Assembly (NCBI RefSeq): GCF_000374545.1
Contig: NZ_KB894582.1
Span: 297,413 to 361,412 of the forward strand
Origin: Anaeromusa acidaminophila DSM 3853
GTDB lineage: Bacteria > Bacillota > Negativicutes > Anaeromusales > Anaeromusaceae
Length of the DNA: 64,000 nucleotides
Direction of reading: 5' to 3'
Shown: one piece after another, positions 51,689 to 59,712 of the stretch
How the letters are laid out: every line of letters starts with the position of its first letter
Numbering within the stretch: position 1 is the stretch's first letter
Position numbers and translations under genes: made by a program
Notes under the pieces: model-generated
What the model was told of the DNA's origin: nothing
The model's input: only the letters and a program-made list of their open reading frames with translations
The model's database searches: none

Positions 51689-52231
51689 ATGAGTGACATG
51701 CAAACTCGAGACTGGAGCCATGATCTGGCCTGGTCTGGACCGCCGCCGGGGGGCGGCAGCGCTGCCGCTGCGGGAGCGGCCTTGGCGTTAGGCATTTTGA
51801 TTATGCTGTCCCGTACGGTCGCGGCCAATATCGATCAACTAGAAGCGTGCCGCAAACAGGCGCTGGCAGTAGCGACAGCGGATGAAGCCGTCTTGCGGCG
51901 TATTTTACAGGCGTTTTCCAACGGCGATGTCTTGGAACAAGCGGAGGTTTTGCGAGCGGTGCAGCCGATGTTGCAGCTTCTGGAGATAGCGGCGCAAGCG
52001 TTGGAGGCGGCAAACAAGCTGAAGCCGCAGTTGGCGGCGCATACGCAGTGCGACTTGGAAGTAGCAATTTGGCAATTGGCGGCGGCGCTGCGCGGCGGCG
52101 CGGCGATTATTGCTTTGAATTTTTCACTGCTCTCCGATGCCGGAGAAAAAGCGGCTTTGCAACAGCAAGTAGCGGTTGCCCTAGGCCGGGGGGAAGAGGC
52201 CTTGCAAGAATTGCAGCAAAAATCGGAGTGA
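51689..52231 (+). CDS. Cyclodeaminase/cyclohydrolase-family protein (FchA-like)
   Basis: 180-residue all-helical protein of the formimidoyl-THF cyclodeaminase / methenyl-THF cyclohydrolase family. The signature PPPGGGSAAAAGAALALG (about residue 18) forms the folate pocket. Expected role is one-carbon interconversion. It begins 1 nt after the DhaL gene, with no strong ribosome site, so coupling is likely; ATG 51698 is an alternative. No Fhs or FolD neighbour is in view. Confidence 0.8.
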   Translation: MSDMQTRDWSHDLAWSGPPPGGGSAAAAGAALALGILIMLSRTVAANIDQLEACRKQALAVATADEAVLRRILQAFSNGDVLEQAEVLRAVQPMLQLLEIAAQALEAANKLKPQLAAHTQCDLEVAIWQLAAALRGGAAIIALNFSLLSDAGEKAALQQQVAVALGRGEEALQELQQKSE

Positions 52232-52292
52232 GCTTCAAGCGGCGAAGCGGAAGAAATGGATTTGAAACTTGCGGGAGGGGGATGCCGGAAAC

Positions 52293-52913
52293 ATGGAGTT
52301 GGCTTTGTTTCTAAAATCCATGCTTGTTGGTTTTTCCATGTCGGCGCCGGTGGGACCCATTGCCGTACTATGCATTCGGCGAACCTTAGTTTTTGGGCGT
52401 CTAAGCGGCTTGGTCGCAGGCGTGGGCGCGGCGACCGCCGATTCCTTATATGCCATGCTGGCCGGCATGGGCATGACCTTGGTGGCCAATGTGTTGATGG
52501 AATATCATACATTGCTGCGCGCCTTGGGCGGCGTGGCTCTCTTGGGCATGGGCATCACGAATTGGCGTTCGGCGGTGAATTGTATGCGCCTGCCGGGGGC
52601 GAGCAGCGGCTTTTGGAGTACTTATGTTTCAACATTGCTCTTGACGTTGGCTAACCCGTTGACCTTGTTTTTATTTGCCGCCGTTTTTGCCAGCGTCGGT
52701 ATGGATCGCTTTACGCCTAACTACCAAACAGCCGTGTTATTAGTGGGCGGCGTCTTTCTGGGAGCCGTGCTGTGGTGGTTTCTTTTGAGCGGCCTTATTA
52801 ATTGCCTACGCGGTAAATTTACCCGCCATGTGCTGGAAGTGATCAACCGGATTTCCGGTGTTGTCTTGGCGCTGTTCGGCGTAGCCGCTTTGGTGAGTAT
52901 TATCGTACAATAA
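52293..52913 (+). CDS. LysE/RhtB-family amino acid exporter
   Basis: 206-residue membrane protein with about six helices. GFSMSAPVGPIAVLCIRRTL (about residue 13) is the family signature around the first helix; LANPLTLFLFAAVFA is the conserved mid-region. It probably exports an amino acid or related metabolite; which one is unknown. ATG 52293 lies 11 nt after GGGAGGGGG. Confidence 0.85.
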   Translation: MELALFLKSMLVGFSMSAPVGPIAVLCIRRTLVFGRLSGLVAGVGAATADSLYAMLAGMGMTLVANVLMEYHTLLRALGGVALLGMGITNWRSAVNCMRLPGASSGFWSTYVSTLLLTLANPLTLFLFAAVFASVGMDRFTPNYQTAVLLVGGVFLGAVLWWFLLSGLINCLRGKFTRHVLEVINRISGVVLALFGVAALVSIIVQ

Positions 52914-52914
52914 A

Positions 52915-52949
52915 AAAAGCCTCTTCGCCGTGATGACGAAGAGGCTTTT
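52915..52949. terminator. Bidirectional rho-independent terminator
   Basis: AAAAGCCTCTTCG, loop CCGTGATGA, CGAAGAGGCTTTT between lysE-like and Asp23 genes. Confidence 0.86.
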
Positions 52950-52955
52950 GCGTAG

Positions 52956-53342
52956 CTAGGCTTTGGAGGCTTCTGGTTTTTCCGGGCGTACCAGCCGTTC
53001 TACATTGATATCGATTTTCTCTACGGTGTAGCCTGTGAGGGACTCTACTTCTTTGACCATGGTTTCCCGCAGGCGCTGGGTTACTTCAGGAATATTGACG
53101 CCATAGAGAAGCTCTACTTTCAATTCGAAGGAGACTTTGCCAGCCGAACCTTCCGTATCTTCCGGTTCGTTTTTCTTTACCGTAATCTGCGGTGCGAAGC
53201 GCTCCGAAACGATTTGCGCCAAGCCTGCAACCGGACCTTTTTTGGAAGTGTCGGTGAACACCTCGTTGACCTGCGTCATAGCATTGCGCGCAACTTCGGC
53301 AAAAACATCTTCGTGAATAACGGTTTTTCCTGTCGGTTCCAT
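52956..53342 (-). CDS. Asp23/Gls24-family protein
   Basis: 128 residues of the alkaline-shock Asp23 family: VIHEDVFAEVARNAM near the start, VSFELKVELLYGVNIPEV in the middle and VEKIDINVERL near the end match the domain. Members are linked with envelope stress and membrane-associated scaffolding. Single gene on the minus strand with GGAGGG upstream. Confidence 0.85.
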   Translation of the reverse strand: MEPTGKTVIHEDVFAEVARNAMTQVNEVFTDTSKKGPVAGLAQIVSERFAPQITVKKNEPEDTEGSAGKVSFELKVELLYGVNIPEVTQRLRETMVKEVESLTGYTVEKIDINVERLVRPEKPEASKA

Positions 53343-53525
53343 AGAAAACCCTCCCTTGCGTTGAACTTTTGTATAGTTATAAACTTCGACATTAGGGAGG
53401 CGTTTCCCTGTGAGACAAAAATATTTTCTCCGTGGAAAAAAACCGTGATCCTGACAATCGGCTCATTTCCTCCTTATCGTCAGTAGGGTATAATAAACGT
53501 AACTGTGCAAACGAGGTGAAAGAAA

Positions 53526-54128
53526 ATGAAACAATTTTGGAAAGGCTTGCTGCTGGCGGCGGTTTTGTGGAATGCGTCAATTGTTGGCGGCGAGTGTGCT
53601 GTGACGGAAGTGACTGTAGATCCGATTGGGGTTATGCAGATTGCAACAGGGGTGCAGGCGGAAACGGCCAAGGAATTGGAGGCGGCCCAGCAGTATCCGG
53701 CCATTCGGGCGCAATATGATCTAACTATGCAGTCCGGCGATGTTTGGCATTATTCTCGCCTGCTAATCTGCCGGGAAGAGAATAAACTGGGACAAGTAGC
53801 GGATATGCTAGCGGTGATGCCGCTGGATCCGGTACTGGGTTTTTTTGCCGGACAAATCAAAGAACAAGTAAAAAGTACGCTAGAAGGAAACGGCATGCGG
53901 GTGCTGGATTTGGAACCGGTTCGCAGCGCCAATCTGAAAGGGCGCAAAGCGGTACTGCTCAAATGCCGTTTAATAGCCACAGAACAACTGCCTTTGCCTA
54001 TGTATAGCGAGGTTTATGGCTTTGTTAGCAAAGGGCACTTTACAGCGGTGATTTTTCTCTGCCCGGACAGTGATCGTTCGTTCTGGCAGCCGCAAACGGC
54101 GCAAATGATACAAACGCTGGGGAGATGA
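53526..54128 (+). CDS. Secreted protein of unknown function
   Basis: 200 residues with an N-terminal signal peptide (KQFWKGLLLAAVLWNASIVGGECA). The mature part has no motif I recognise; it is mixed alpha/beta with LKGRKAVLLKCRLI and YSEVYGFVSKGHFTAVIF late in the sequence. It could be periplasmic, given the diderm envelope. It starts behind GAGGTGAAAG and lies 6 nt before the phosphate transporter gene, so the two may be cotranscribed. Confidence 0.7.
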   Translation: MKQFWKGLLLAAVLWNASIVGGECAVTEVTVDPIGVMQIATGVQAETAKELEAAQQYPAIRAQYDLTMQSGDVWHYSRLLICREENKLGQVADMLAVMPLDPVLGFFAGQIKEQVKSTLEGNGMRVLDLEPVRSANLKGRKAVLLKCRLIATEQLPLPMYSEVYGFVSKGHFTAVIFLCPDSDRSFWQPQTAQMIQTLGR

Positions 54129-54134
54129 TGCGTA

Positions 54135-55166
54135 GTGTGGGAACTCGTGTTGGCTTTGGTTGTCCTGGTGGCCTTTGTATTTCTACTGACCAATGGGATG
54201 AATGACGCCAGCGCGGTGGTAGCTACGATGATTGCCTGCGGTGCGGCGACGCCGTTGCAGGCAGTACTTTGGGCGGCCAGCGTGGGGCTTGTGGGAGCTA
54301 TTTTCAGCGGTGCTGCGGTGGCGCAAACCATTATCGGTCTTCTCAACGTGCCTGTGAGTCATCAATTGCTGCTGGTCCTTTTAGCCGGTTTGACGGCGGC
54401 TATGATTTGGAATCTTTTTACCTGGAAAATGGGTATTCCTTCAAGCTCGACGCATTCTTTGGTAGGCGGTTTGGTAGGCGGCGCTTGGGCGGCCTATGGC
54501 GCGTCCGCTGTGGTTTGGGGCTGGACTGAACTGTATATGGGCAATGCGGAGCTGGTGGGCGTGGCCAAAATTGTAGCCAGCTTGATTATTTCTCCGGTTT
54601 TAGGATTCTTGGTAGCGTTTATCGTCCAAGTGATTCTGTCGCTGGCCTTTCGTCGAGCTACCTTTTGGGTGAATAAGCCGTTAAAACGTTCGCAATGGCT
54701 GTTAAGCGGCATTTTAGCATACGGACACGGCGCGAATGACGCGCAAAAAATGGTGGGCATTATCAGCTTGGCATTACTGGCGTCTGGCGTGCAGAGCAGT
54801 GTGGAAGGCGTACCGGCTTGGGTGAAAATTGCTTGCGGTTTAATCATGTTCTTCGGTACGCTCTTTGGCGGTTGGTCCATTATGAAAACGCTGGGTACGG
54901 GGATTTTTACGCTGCGCCCCTTGCATAGCTTTAATTCCCAGTTTTCCGCAGGCGCTTCGGTGGCGTTGGCTACGTTTGTTGGCGCGCCGGTGTCGACGAC
55001 GCATATTGTTTCCGGAACGGTAATCGGAGCCGGGGCGGCGGACAATTATCGCATGGTGAACTGGAACGTTGGCAAACATATGTTGGTTGCCTGGTGCGTG
55101 ACCATTCCGGCGTCAGCGCTTTGCGCAGCAGGAGTATTCCGGCTGTTGCAGTGGCTGACAAGATAA
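54135..55166 (+). CDS. PiT-family inorganic phosphate transporter
   Basis: 343 residues, about ten helices, with the duplicated PiT signature: LTNGMNDASAVVATMIACG (about 17) and GHGANDAQKMVGIISL (about 198). Low-affinity phosphate uptake, often with metal. Start is GTG 54135 behind GGGAG. The DUF47 gene follows 11 nt later, a classic pair. Confidence 0.93.
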   Translation: MWELVLALVVLVAFVFLLTNGMNDASAVVATMIACGAATPLQAVLWAASVGLVGAIFSGAAVAQTIIGLLNVPVSHQLLLVLLAGLTAAMIWNLFTWKMGIPSSSTHSLVGGLVGGAWAAYGASAVVWGWTELYMGNAELVGVAKIVASLIISPVLGFLVAFIVQVILSLAFRRATFWVNKPLKRSQWLLSGILAYGHGANDAQKMVGIISLALLASGVQSSVEGVPAWVKIACGLIMFFGTLFGGWSIMKTLGTGIFTLRPLHSFNSQFSAGASVALATFVGAPVSTTHIVSGTVIGAGAADNYRMVNWNVGKHMLVAWCVTIPASALCAAGVFRLLQWLTR

Positions 55167-55177
55167 GGAGGAGCAAG

Positions 55178-55801
55178 ATGGGAAGCAAGAAGCTATGGGA
55201 CCGTCTAGTACCGCCCAAATATGATTTTTACGGGCGCCTCAGCGAGCAAGCGCGCGTGACCTCGCAGGGCATTTCTGCCATGGTGGCCTGGTTGAGCGAT
55301 CCGCAAATGCAGCATTTCGAGCGTTTTATGCATTCCAGCCGCGAAGCGGACTTGGTGCGGATGAAATTGGAAGAAGAGCTGGTAGAGGCGTTTACTACTC
55401 CTTTTGATCGCCAGGATATCTATACTTTTTCGGTGCGTATGGATCGCATTTTAGAACTATCCAAGGGAACGATTCAGTCCATGCAAGCGTTTGAGGTAAA
55501 ACCGGACTTAATTATCTGCGAGCTGGCGTGGAACCTCAGCCGCGGTACCTATGAGCTCTCTAGAGGCACCGGCCTTTTATCAAGCAACCCGCGCGAAGCC
55601 GAGGCCTGCGTGGAGGAAATGCGCCTGGCATCCTTGGCGGTGGAATCACGCTATCGCGACGCGCTATCTCAGCTTTTTAAAGCTGGGGATCCCATCGACG
55701 CCATGAAAAAGCGCGAAGTCTACCGAGGCTTTAAAGACGCCGCCGAATATATGGATTTGGTAGTGGATGTCTTCCATCGGATTATCTTTAGATTGCATTA
55801 A
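55178..55801 (+). CDS. DUF47 (PhoU-like) protein
   Basis: 207-residue all-helical protein of the DUF47/PhoU-like group, usually encoded next to PiT transporters and thought to regulate them. FDRQDIYTFSVRMDRILEL (about 83) is the family core. ATG 55178 follows AAGGAGG; the frame open further up overlaps the transporter and is not used. Confidence 0.88.
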   Translation: MGSKKLWDRLVPPKYDFYGRLSEQARVTSQGISAMVAWLSDPQMQHFERFMHSSREADLVRMKLEEELVEAFTTPFDRQDIYTFSVRMDRILELSKGTIQSMQAFEVKPDLIICELAWNLSRGTYELSRGTGLLSSNPREAEACVEEMRLASLAVESRYRDALSQLFKAGDPIDAMKKREVYRGFKDAAEYMDLVVDVFHRIIFRLH

Positions 55802-55834
55802 CGAAGCAAAGAACAAGAGTGTGGAAACGAACAA

Positions 55835-55877
55835 AGAGACAGCGAAAGCCAAGGCTTTCACTGTCTCTCTCTTTTTT
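55835..55877 (+). terminator. Rho-independent terminator after pit-DUF47
   Basis: AGAGACAGCGAAAGCC, loop AA, GGCTTTCACTGTCTCT, then a T run. A lone repeat tip (GAACAAGAGTGTGG) sits just before it at 55811. Confidence 0.86.
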
Positions 55878-55886
55878 TACCAGAAT

Positions 55887-55938
55887 TTATAAAACGAACC
55901 GCGAAAGACACGAAAGATGCGAAAGTGGATAGGGCTTA
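55887..55938 (+). repeat. AACCGCGAA-type intergenic repeat, copy 2
   Basis: Begins with the same 19 bases (TTATAAAACGAACCGCGAA) as 13870 and then AGACACGAAAGATGCGAAAG. Confidence 0.65.
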
Positions 55939-55978
55939 TTCATTACACAGAAAGAAGAAAAAAATATCTTTTCCCATG

Positions 55979-56045
55979 CCCTCACTCTACTCCCTCTACT
56001 CCTGTTCAACACCGGTCCTATTACTTCTCTTGCGACTATTGTTCG
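55979..56045 (-). repeat. GAACAAGAG intergenic repeats, two inverted copies
   Basis: CCCTCACTCTACTCCCTCTA then CTCCTGTTCAA (to 56009), followed by a diverged CTCTTGCGACTATTGTTCG ending 56045, 7 nt from the tex stop. Confidence 0.65.
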
Positions 56046-56051
56046 TACCTG

Positions 56052-58226
56052 TTACTCTTTCGCAGGCACTTGTTTGAGGCTGAGGGCGATGCGGTTGCGT
56101 TCTTCGTCGACGGACAGGATAAGCACTTCCAGAATATCGCCGACCGATACCACGTCCAGCGGATGCCGGAAGGGCTTGCGGCTGAGCTCCGATCGGTGAA
56201 CCAGGCCTTTGACCTTGATGCCGATATCGACAAAGACGCCGAAGTCGGTAACGTTGTGCACCGTCCCTTGGACGATGCTGCCCGGCTGCAGTTCGGACAG
56301 CTTGACGACCTGCTGACGCGTGAGCGGCAGGGGTACATCCTCGCGCGGGTCCCGGCCCGGCTTGGCTAGGGCCGCCAGAATATCGCGGACGGTGGGTTCG
56401 CCGGCTTCCAGCTCCTGGGCCAGCTTGGCGACATCGGCCTGCGGCGCTTGCGCCTGAAGAGCGGCCAGCCGGTCTTTATTGCTTAAATCTTTAAAGGTGA
56501 AGCCTAGTTTCGCGAGCAGGTTTTCCGTTAAGGCGTAAGACTCCGGGTGGACCGGGGTATTATCGAGAGGGTGAGAAGAAGAAGCCAAGCGGAGAAAGCC
56601 TGCGCATTGCGTATAGGCAGCCGGACCCAGACGGGCGACCTTCAGCAGTTCTTTGCGCTGCCGGAAAGGACCGTTGGCTTCGCGATGAGCCACAATATTC
56701 TTAGCTACCGTTGCATTGATGCCGGCCACATGACGCAGCAACGCTCCTGAAGCCGTGTTTAATTCTACCCCTACATGGTTAACCGCCGATTCAACAACAG
56801 CGTCTAGGGTATGAGTCAATTCTTTTTGATCGACATCATGCTGGTATTGGCCGACGCCAATGGCTTTGGGCTCGATCTTGACCAGTTCGGCTAAAGGGTC
56901 TTGAATGCGGCGGGCGATGGAAACCGCGCCGCGAATCGAAACGTCCAAATCCGGCATTTCTTCCCGAGCCAATTTGGAGGCGGAGTACACCGAAGCTCCA
57001 GCTTCATTAGCGATGAGATAGCGCAAGGGCAGATTGTGTTCGGCAATCAGGCTTGCCACAAATTCTTCCGTTTCAAAGGAAGCCGTACCATTGCCGATGG
57101 CGGCCAGGGTTACCTGATGGCGGCGGCAAAGATCCAGCACTTTTTGGGCGCTCTGCTGTTTTTGCGCCGCCGAATGGGTGATGTAAATGGTTGTTGTCTC
57201 CAAAACCGCGCCTGTAGGATCGATGACCGCCACCTTGCAGCCGGTACGATACCCCGGATCAAGGCCGATGACCGTGTGTCCGGCTAAAGGCGCTTGCAGC
57301 AATAGTTGACGCAGGTTGAGGCTGAAGACGCGGATAGCCTGCTTTTCGGCGTGCTCCGTAAGGAGATTGCGAATTTCCCGCTCCAAGGCGGGAAAAAGCA
57401 GACGCTTATAGCCGTCGGCAATGGCCGAGGCCAACCACTCCGCAGCGCCATTGGGCGAAGGAATGAGACGACGGCCCAGAGCGGCGATAAACTCTTCATG
57501 CGGTGCGACTAAGTGTACCTTGAGAAGTTCCTTTTTTTCGCCGCGGTTGATGGCGAGGATACGGTGGGACGGCATGCGCTTGACCGGTTCGCGGTAGTCT
57601 TTGTAAGCCAGTACTTCTTTAGCGGCTTCCTCCGGTACGGCAAATTCTGCGGTAATTTCGCCTTTTTGCCACAGCTCTTTGCGCAGCCAGGCGCGGATGG
57701 AAGCATCTTCCGAGGTTTGCTCCGCAATAATATCCGAGGCTCCGGCCAACGCGTCTTCTACCGTTTCAATATCCGGCAAGGCGGCCAGCATGGCGGCGGC
57801 CGCTTCGTCAGGACTTTTTCCGGCAGGAAGCTGGCGCAGCAAATCGGCCAGAGGCTCAAGGCCTTTTTCCCGGGCGATTTGCGCCCTTGTGCGCTTTTTT
57901 GGGCGATACGGCAGGTAAAGATCTTCTAATTCCTGCAGTTTCGTTGTTTTTTCAATAGCGCTTTGTAATTCCGGCGTCAGCTTTTCCTGCTCTTCAATAG
58001 ACGCGAGAATTTCTTCTTGGCGTTTCGCTAAATTGCGCAGATAGGCCAAACGTTCTTCAATTGAACGGATTTGTTCTTCGTCCAGCTCGCCGGTTGCTTC
58101 TTTGCGATACCGTGCGATGAAGGGAACCGTATTTCCGTCGTCCAAGAGGGAGATCGCGGCGTTCGCCTGGTGCGGCGCAATGTGAAGCTCCTGAGCGAGA
58201 ATACCGGGGATTTGTTCTAATTTCAT
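56052..58226 (-). CDS. tex: Tex-family S1 RNA-binding protein
   Basis: 724 residues: Tex N-terminal helical region, YqgF-like RNase H fold with GLDPGYRTGCKVAVID (about 333), a helix-hairpin-helix region (VARLGPAAYTQCAGFLRL) and a C-terminal S1 domain (PGSIVQGTVHNVTDFGVFVDIG). Tex proteins bind nucleic acid and affect transcription. ATG 58226 follows GGTGAAAG; earlier in-frame ATGs at 58247 and 58277 lack a ribosome site. Confidence 0.93.
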   Translation of the reverse strand: MKLEQIPGILAQELHIAPHQANAAISLLDDGNTVPFIARYRKEATGELDEEQIRSIEERLAYLRNLAKRQEEILASIEEQEKLTPELQSAIEKTTKLQELEDLYLPYRPKKRTRAQIAREKGLEPLADLLRQLPAGKSPDEAAAAMLAALPDIETVEDALAGASDIIAEQTSEDASIRAWLRKELWQKGEITAEFAVPEEAAKEVLAYKDYREPVKRMPSHRILAINRGEKKELLKVHLVAPHEEFIAALGRRLIPSPNGAAEWLASAIADGYKRLLFPALEREIRNLLTEHAEKQAIRVFSLNLRQLLLQAPLAGHTVIGLDPGYRTGCKVAVIDPTGAVLETTTIYITHSAAQKQQSAQKVLDLCRRHQVTLAAIGNGTASFETEEFVASLIAEHNLPLRYLIANEAGASVYSASKLAREEMPDLDVSIRGAVSIARRIQDPLAELVKIEPKAIGVGQYQHDVDQKELTHTLDAVVESAVNHVGVELNTASGALLRHVAGINATVAKNIVAHREANGPFRQRKELLKVARLGPAAYTQCAGFLRLASSSHPLDNTPVHPESYALTENLLAKLGFTFKDLSNKDRLAALQAQAPQADVAKLAQELEAGEPTVRDILAALAKPGRDPREDVPLPLTRQQVVKLSELQPGSIVQGTVHNVTDFGVFVDIGIKVKGLVHRSELSRKPFRHPLDVVSVGDILEVLILSVDEERNRIALSLKQVPAKE

Positions 58227-58369
58227 ATCTTTCACCAGCCTTGTCATATGCAGTCTTTTTATTATAGCATAGACCATGATTATTGTTGGTAAAGAGATTC
58301 TTTGAGGAAATATATGTCTAACACTAGACGAATGCCTTGGAGAATGGTAATATTACCCTTATTAAATGC

Positions 58370-58398
58370 TTGACAGGCATTGCAAACCATAGTAAAAT
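58370..58398 (+). promoter_or_regulatory. Sigma-70 promoter of the PerR-like gene
   Basis: TTGACA (58370-58375) and TAAAAT (58393-58398), 17 bp apart. Confidence 0.72.
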
Positions 58399-58414
58399 TC
58401 AATTAAACTCAAAG

Positions 58415-58427
58415 GATAATAATTACT
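58415..58427 (+). promoter_or_regulatory. Possible Per/Fur-box half element
   Basis: GATAATAATTACT resembles the centre of the PerR box TTATAATNATTATAA and lies between promoter and start of the PerR-like gene, suggesting autoregulation. The match is partial. Confidence 0.4.
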
Positions 58428-58465
58428 AGCAAGCTAAAAGATTTAAGAAGTAGGTGTGATGAATA

Positions 58466-58903
58466 ATGGATTTCTCCGTAGCAGCTCTCTTGCGGGAGAA
58501 AGGATTCAAAGTAACCCCTCAACGTTTGGCGATTTATCAAGTTTTGTCTAACACGACAGAGCATCCCTGCGCCGAAGCAATTTTCAACGAATTGCAGCCC
58601 CATTATCCGACGATGAGCTTGGCCACCGTGTACAAGACCATTGAGATTTTGCGGGAGATTGGCATGGTTCAGGTTCTCAACGTAGGCGAAGACAGCTTCC
58701 GCTACGATGCGACCGTTGAAAACCATCCTCATGTGCGGTGCATGGATTGCGGACGCGTAGATGACATGCATGATATTGACGCCAGCGCTTTTGTGAACCA
58801 GGTCAGCGACAAAACCGACTATGTTTTGTCAGGGCAGCAGTTCTATTTCTATGGAATCTGTCCGGCCTGCCAGAAAAAGCAACAAGCGCAAGCGCGCAAT
58901 TAA
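58466..58903 (+). CDS. Fur-family regulator, PerR-like
   Basis: 145 residues. The winged helix contains MSLATVYKTIEIL. Metal-site residues align with PerR: His 33 (EHPCAE), Asp 81 (SFRYDAT), His 87 and His 89 (NHPHVRC) and Asp 99/100; Asp rather than Glu at position 81 is the PerR-like choice. Two CxxC pairs (C92/C95, C132/C135) form the structural zinc site. A peroxide-sensing repressor is likely. AGGTG precedes ATG 58466. Confidence 0.85.
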   Translation: MDFSVAALLREKGFKVTPQRLAIYQVLSNTTEHPCAEAIFNELQPHYPTMSLATVYKTIEILREIGMVQVLNVGEDSFRYDATVENHPHVRCMDCGRVDDMHDIDASAFVNQVSDKTDYVLSGQQFYFYGICPACQKKQQAQARN

Positions 58904-58954
58904 TCGCACTCACGCATTGCATCATCGCACTATTTCTTTATAGTTCGCATTGCG

Positions 58955-58991
58955 AGCCGTCCTTCTTGCGAAGGACGGCTTTTCTGTTTTG
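58955..58991 (+). terminator. Rho-independent terminator after the PerR-like gene
   Basis: AGCCGTCCTTC, loop TTGC, GAAGGACGGCT, then TTTTCTGTTTT. Confidence 0.87.
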
Positions 58992-59049
58992 CTCGCCTCT
59001 GGTAAAATAAAAGAATATCGTCCTGTAAAGAAAAAAAGGAGGAATTACC

Positions 59050-59712
59050 ATGCGGAATTTGGCTTCCTATATTGATCATACCTTGCTGAAGGCGACGGCG
59101 ACTCCCGATGATATCCGGGATCTGTGCGAAGAGGCGGCAATGTATGGTTTTGCCGCCGTGTGCGTCAATCCGGTCTATGTGGATTTAGCGGCGCATCTTT
59201 TGGCTGGCAGCGGCGTCAAGGTGGCCACTGTCGTGGGATTTCCTTTAGGCGCTAATTTGACTTGGGTAAAAGAGGAAGAAACGCGCCAAGCAGTACGCTG
59301 CAAGGCGGATGAAATCGATATGGTCATTTCCCTAGGGGCGGCGAAGAGCGGCCAATGGGATGCGGTGACCAACGACGTGCATAGCGTCGTAGAGGCGGCG
59401 GAAGGTAAAATTGTTAAAGCCATTTTGGAAACCTGCTATCTGGATGATGATGAAAAATGCCAAGCGGCGCTGGCGGCTCTTAGAGGCGGCGCTCATTTTG
59501 TAAAAACCTCCACAGGCTTTGGCAGCGGTGGCGCTACGGTAGAAGATATACAGCTGCTGCGCCGGACCGTAGGAGATTCTGCGCAGATCAAAGCTTCCGG
59601 CGGTATTCGCACGCTGGAGCAGGTTCGGGCGATGATTGCCGCCGGTGCCGATCGTATTGGCGCTAGTGCGGGCGTGGCTATTATGCAAGCATTACAGAAG
59701 GAGTCTTCATGA
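59050..59712 (+). CDS. deoC: Deoxyribose-phosphate aldolase DeoC
   Basis: Splits 2-deoxyribose 5-phosphate into glyceraldehyde 3-phosphate and acetaldehyde. 220 residues; IDHTLLKATAT at the start, the Schiff-base Lys in HFVKTSTGFG (about 153), and KASGGIRT (about 182) with the second catalytic Lys. Start follows AAAAGGAGG. Overlaps the phosphomannomutase gene by 4 bases. Confidence 0.95.
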   Translation: MRNLASYIDHTLLKATATPDDIRDLCEEAAMYGFAAVCVNPVYVDLAAHLLAGSGVKVATVVGFPLGANLTWVKEEETRQAVRCKADEIDMVISLGAAKSGQWDAVTNDVHSVVEAAEGKIVKAILETCYLDDDEKCQAALAALRGGAHFVKTSTGFGSGGATVEDIQLLRRTVGDSAQIKASGGIRTLEQVRAMIAAGADRIGASAGVAIMQALQKESS

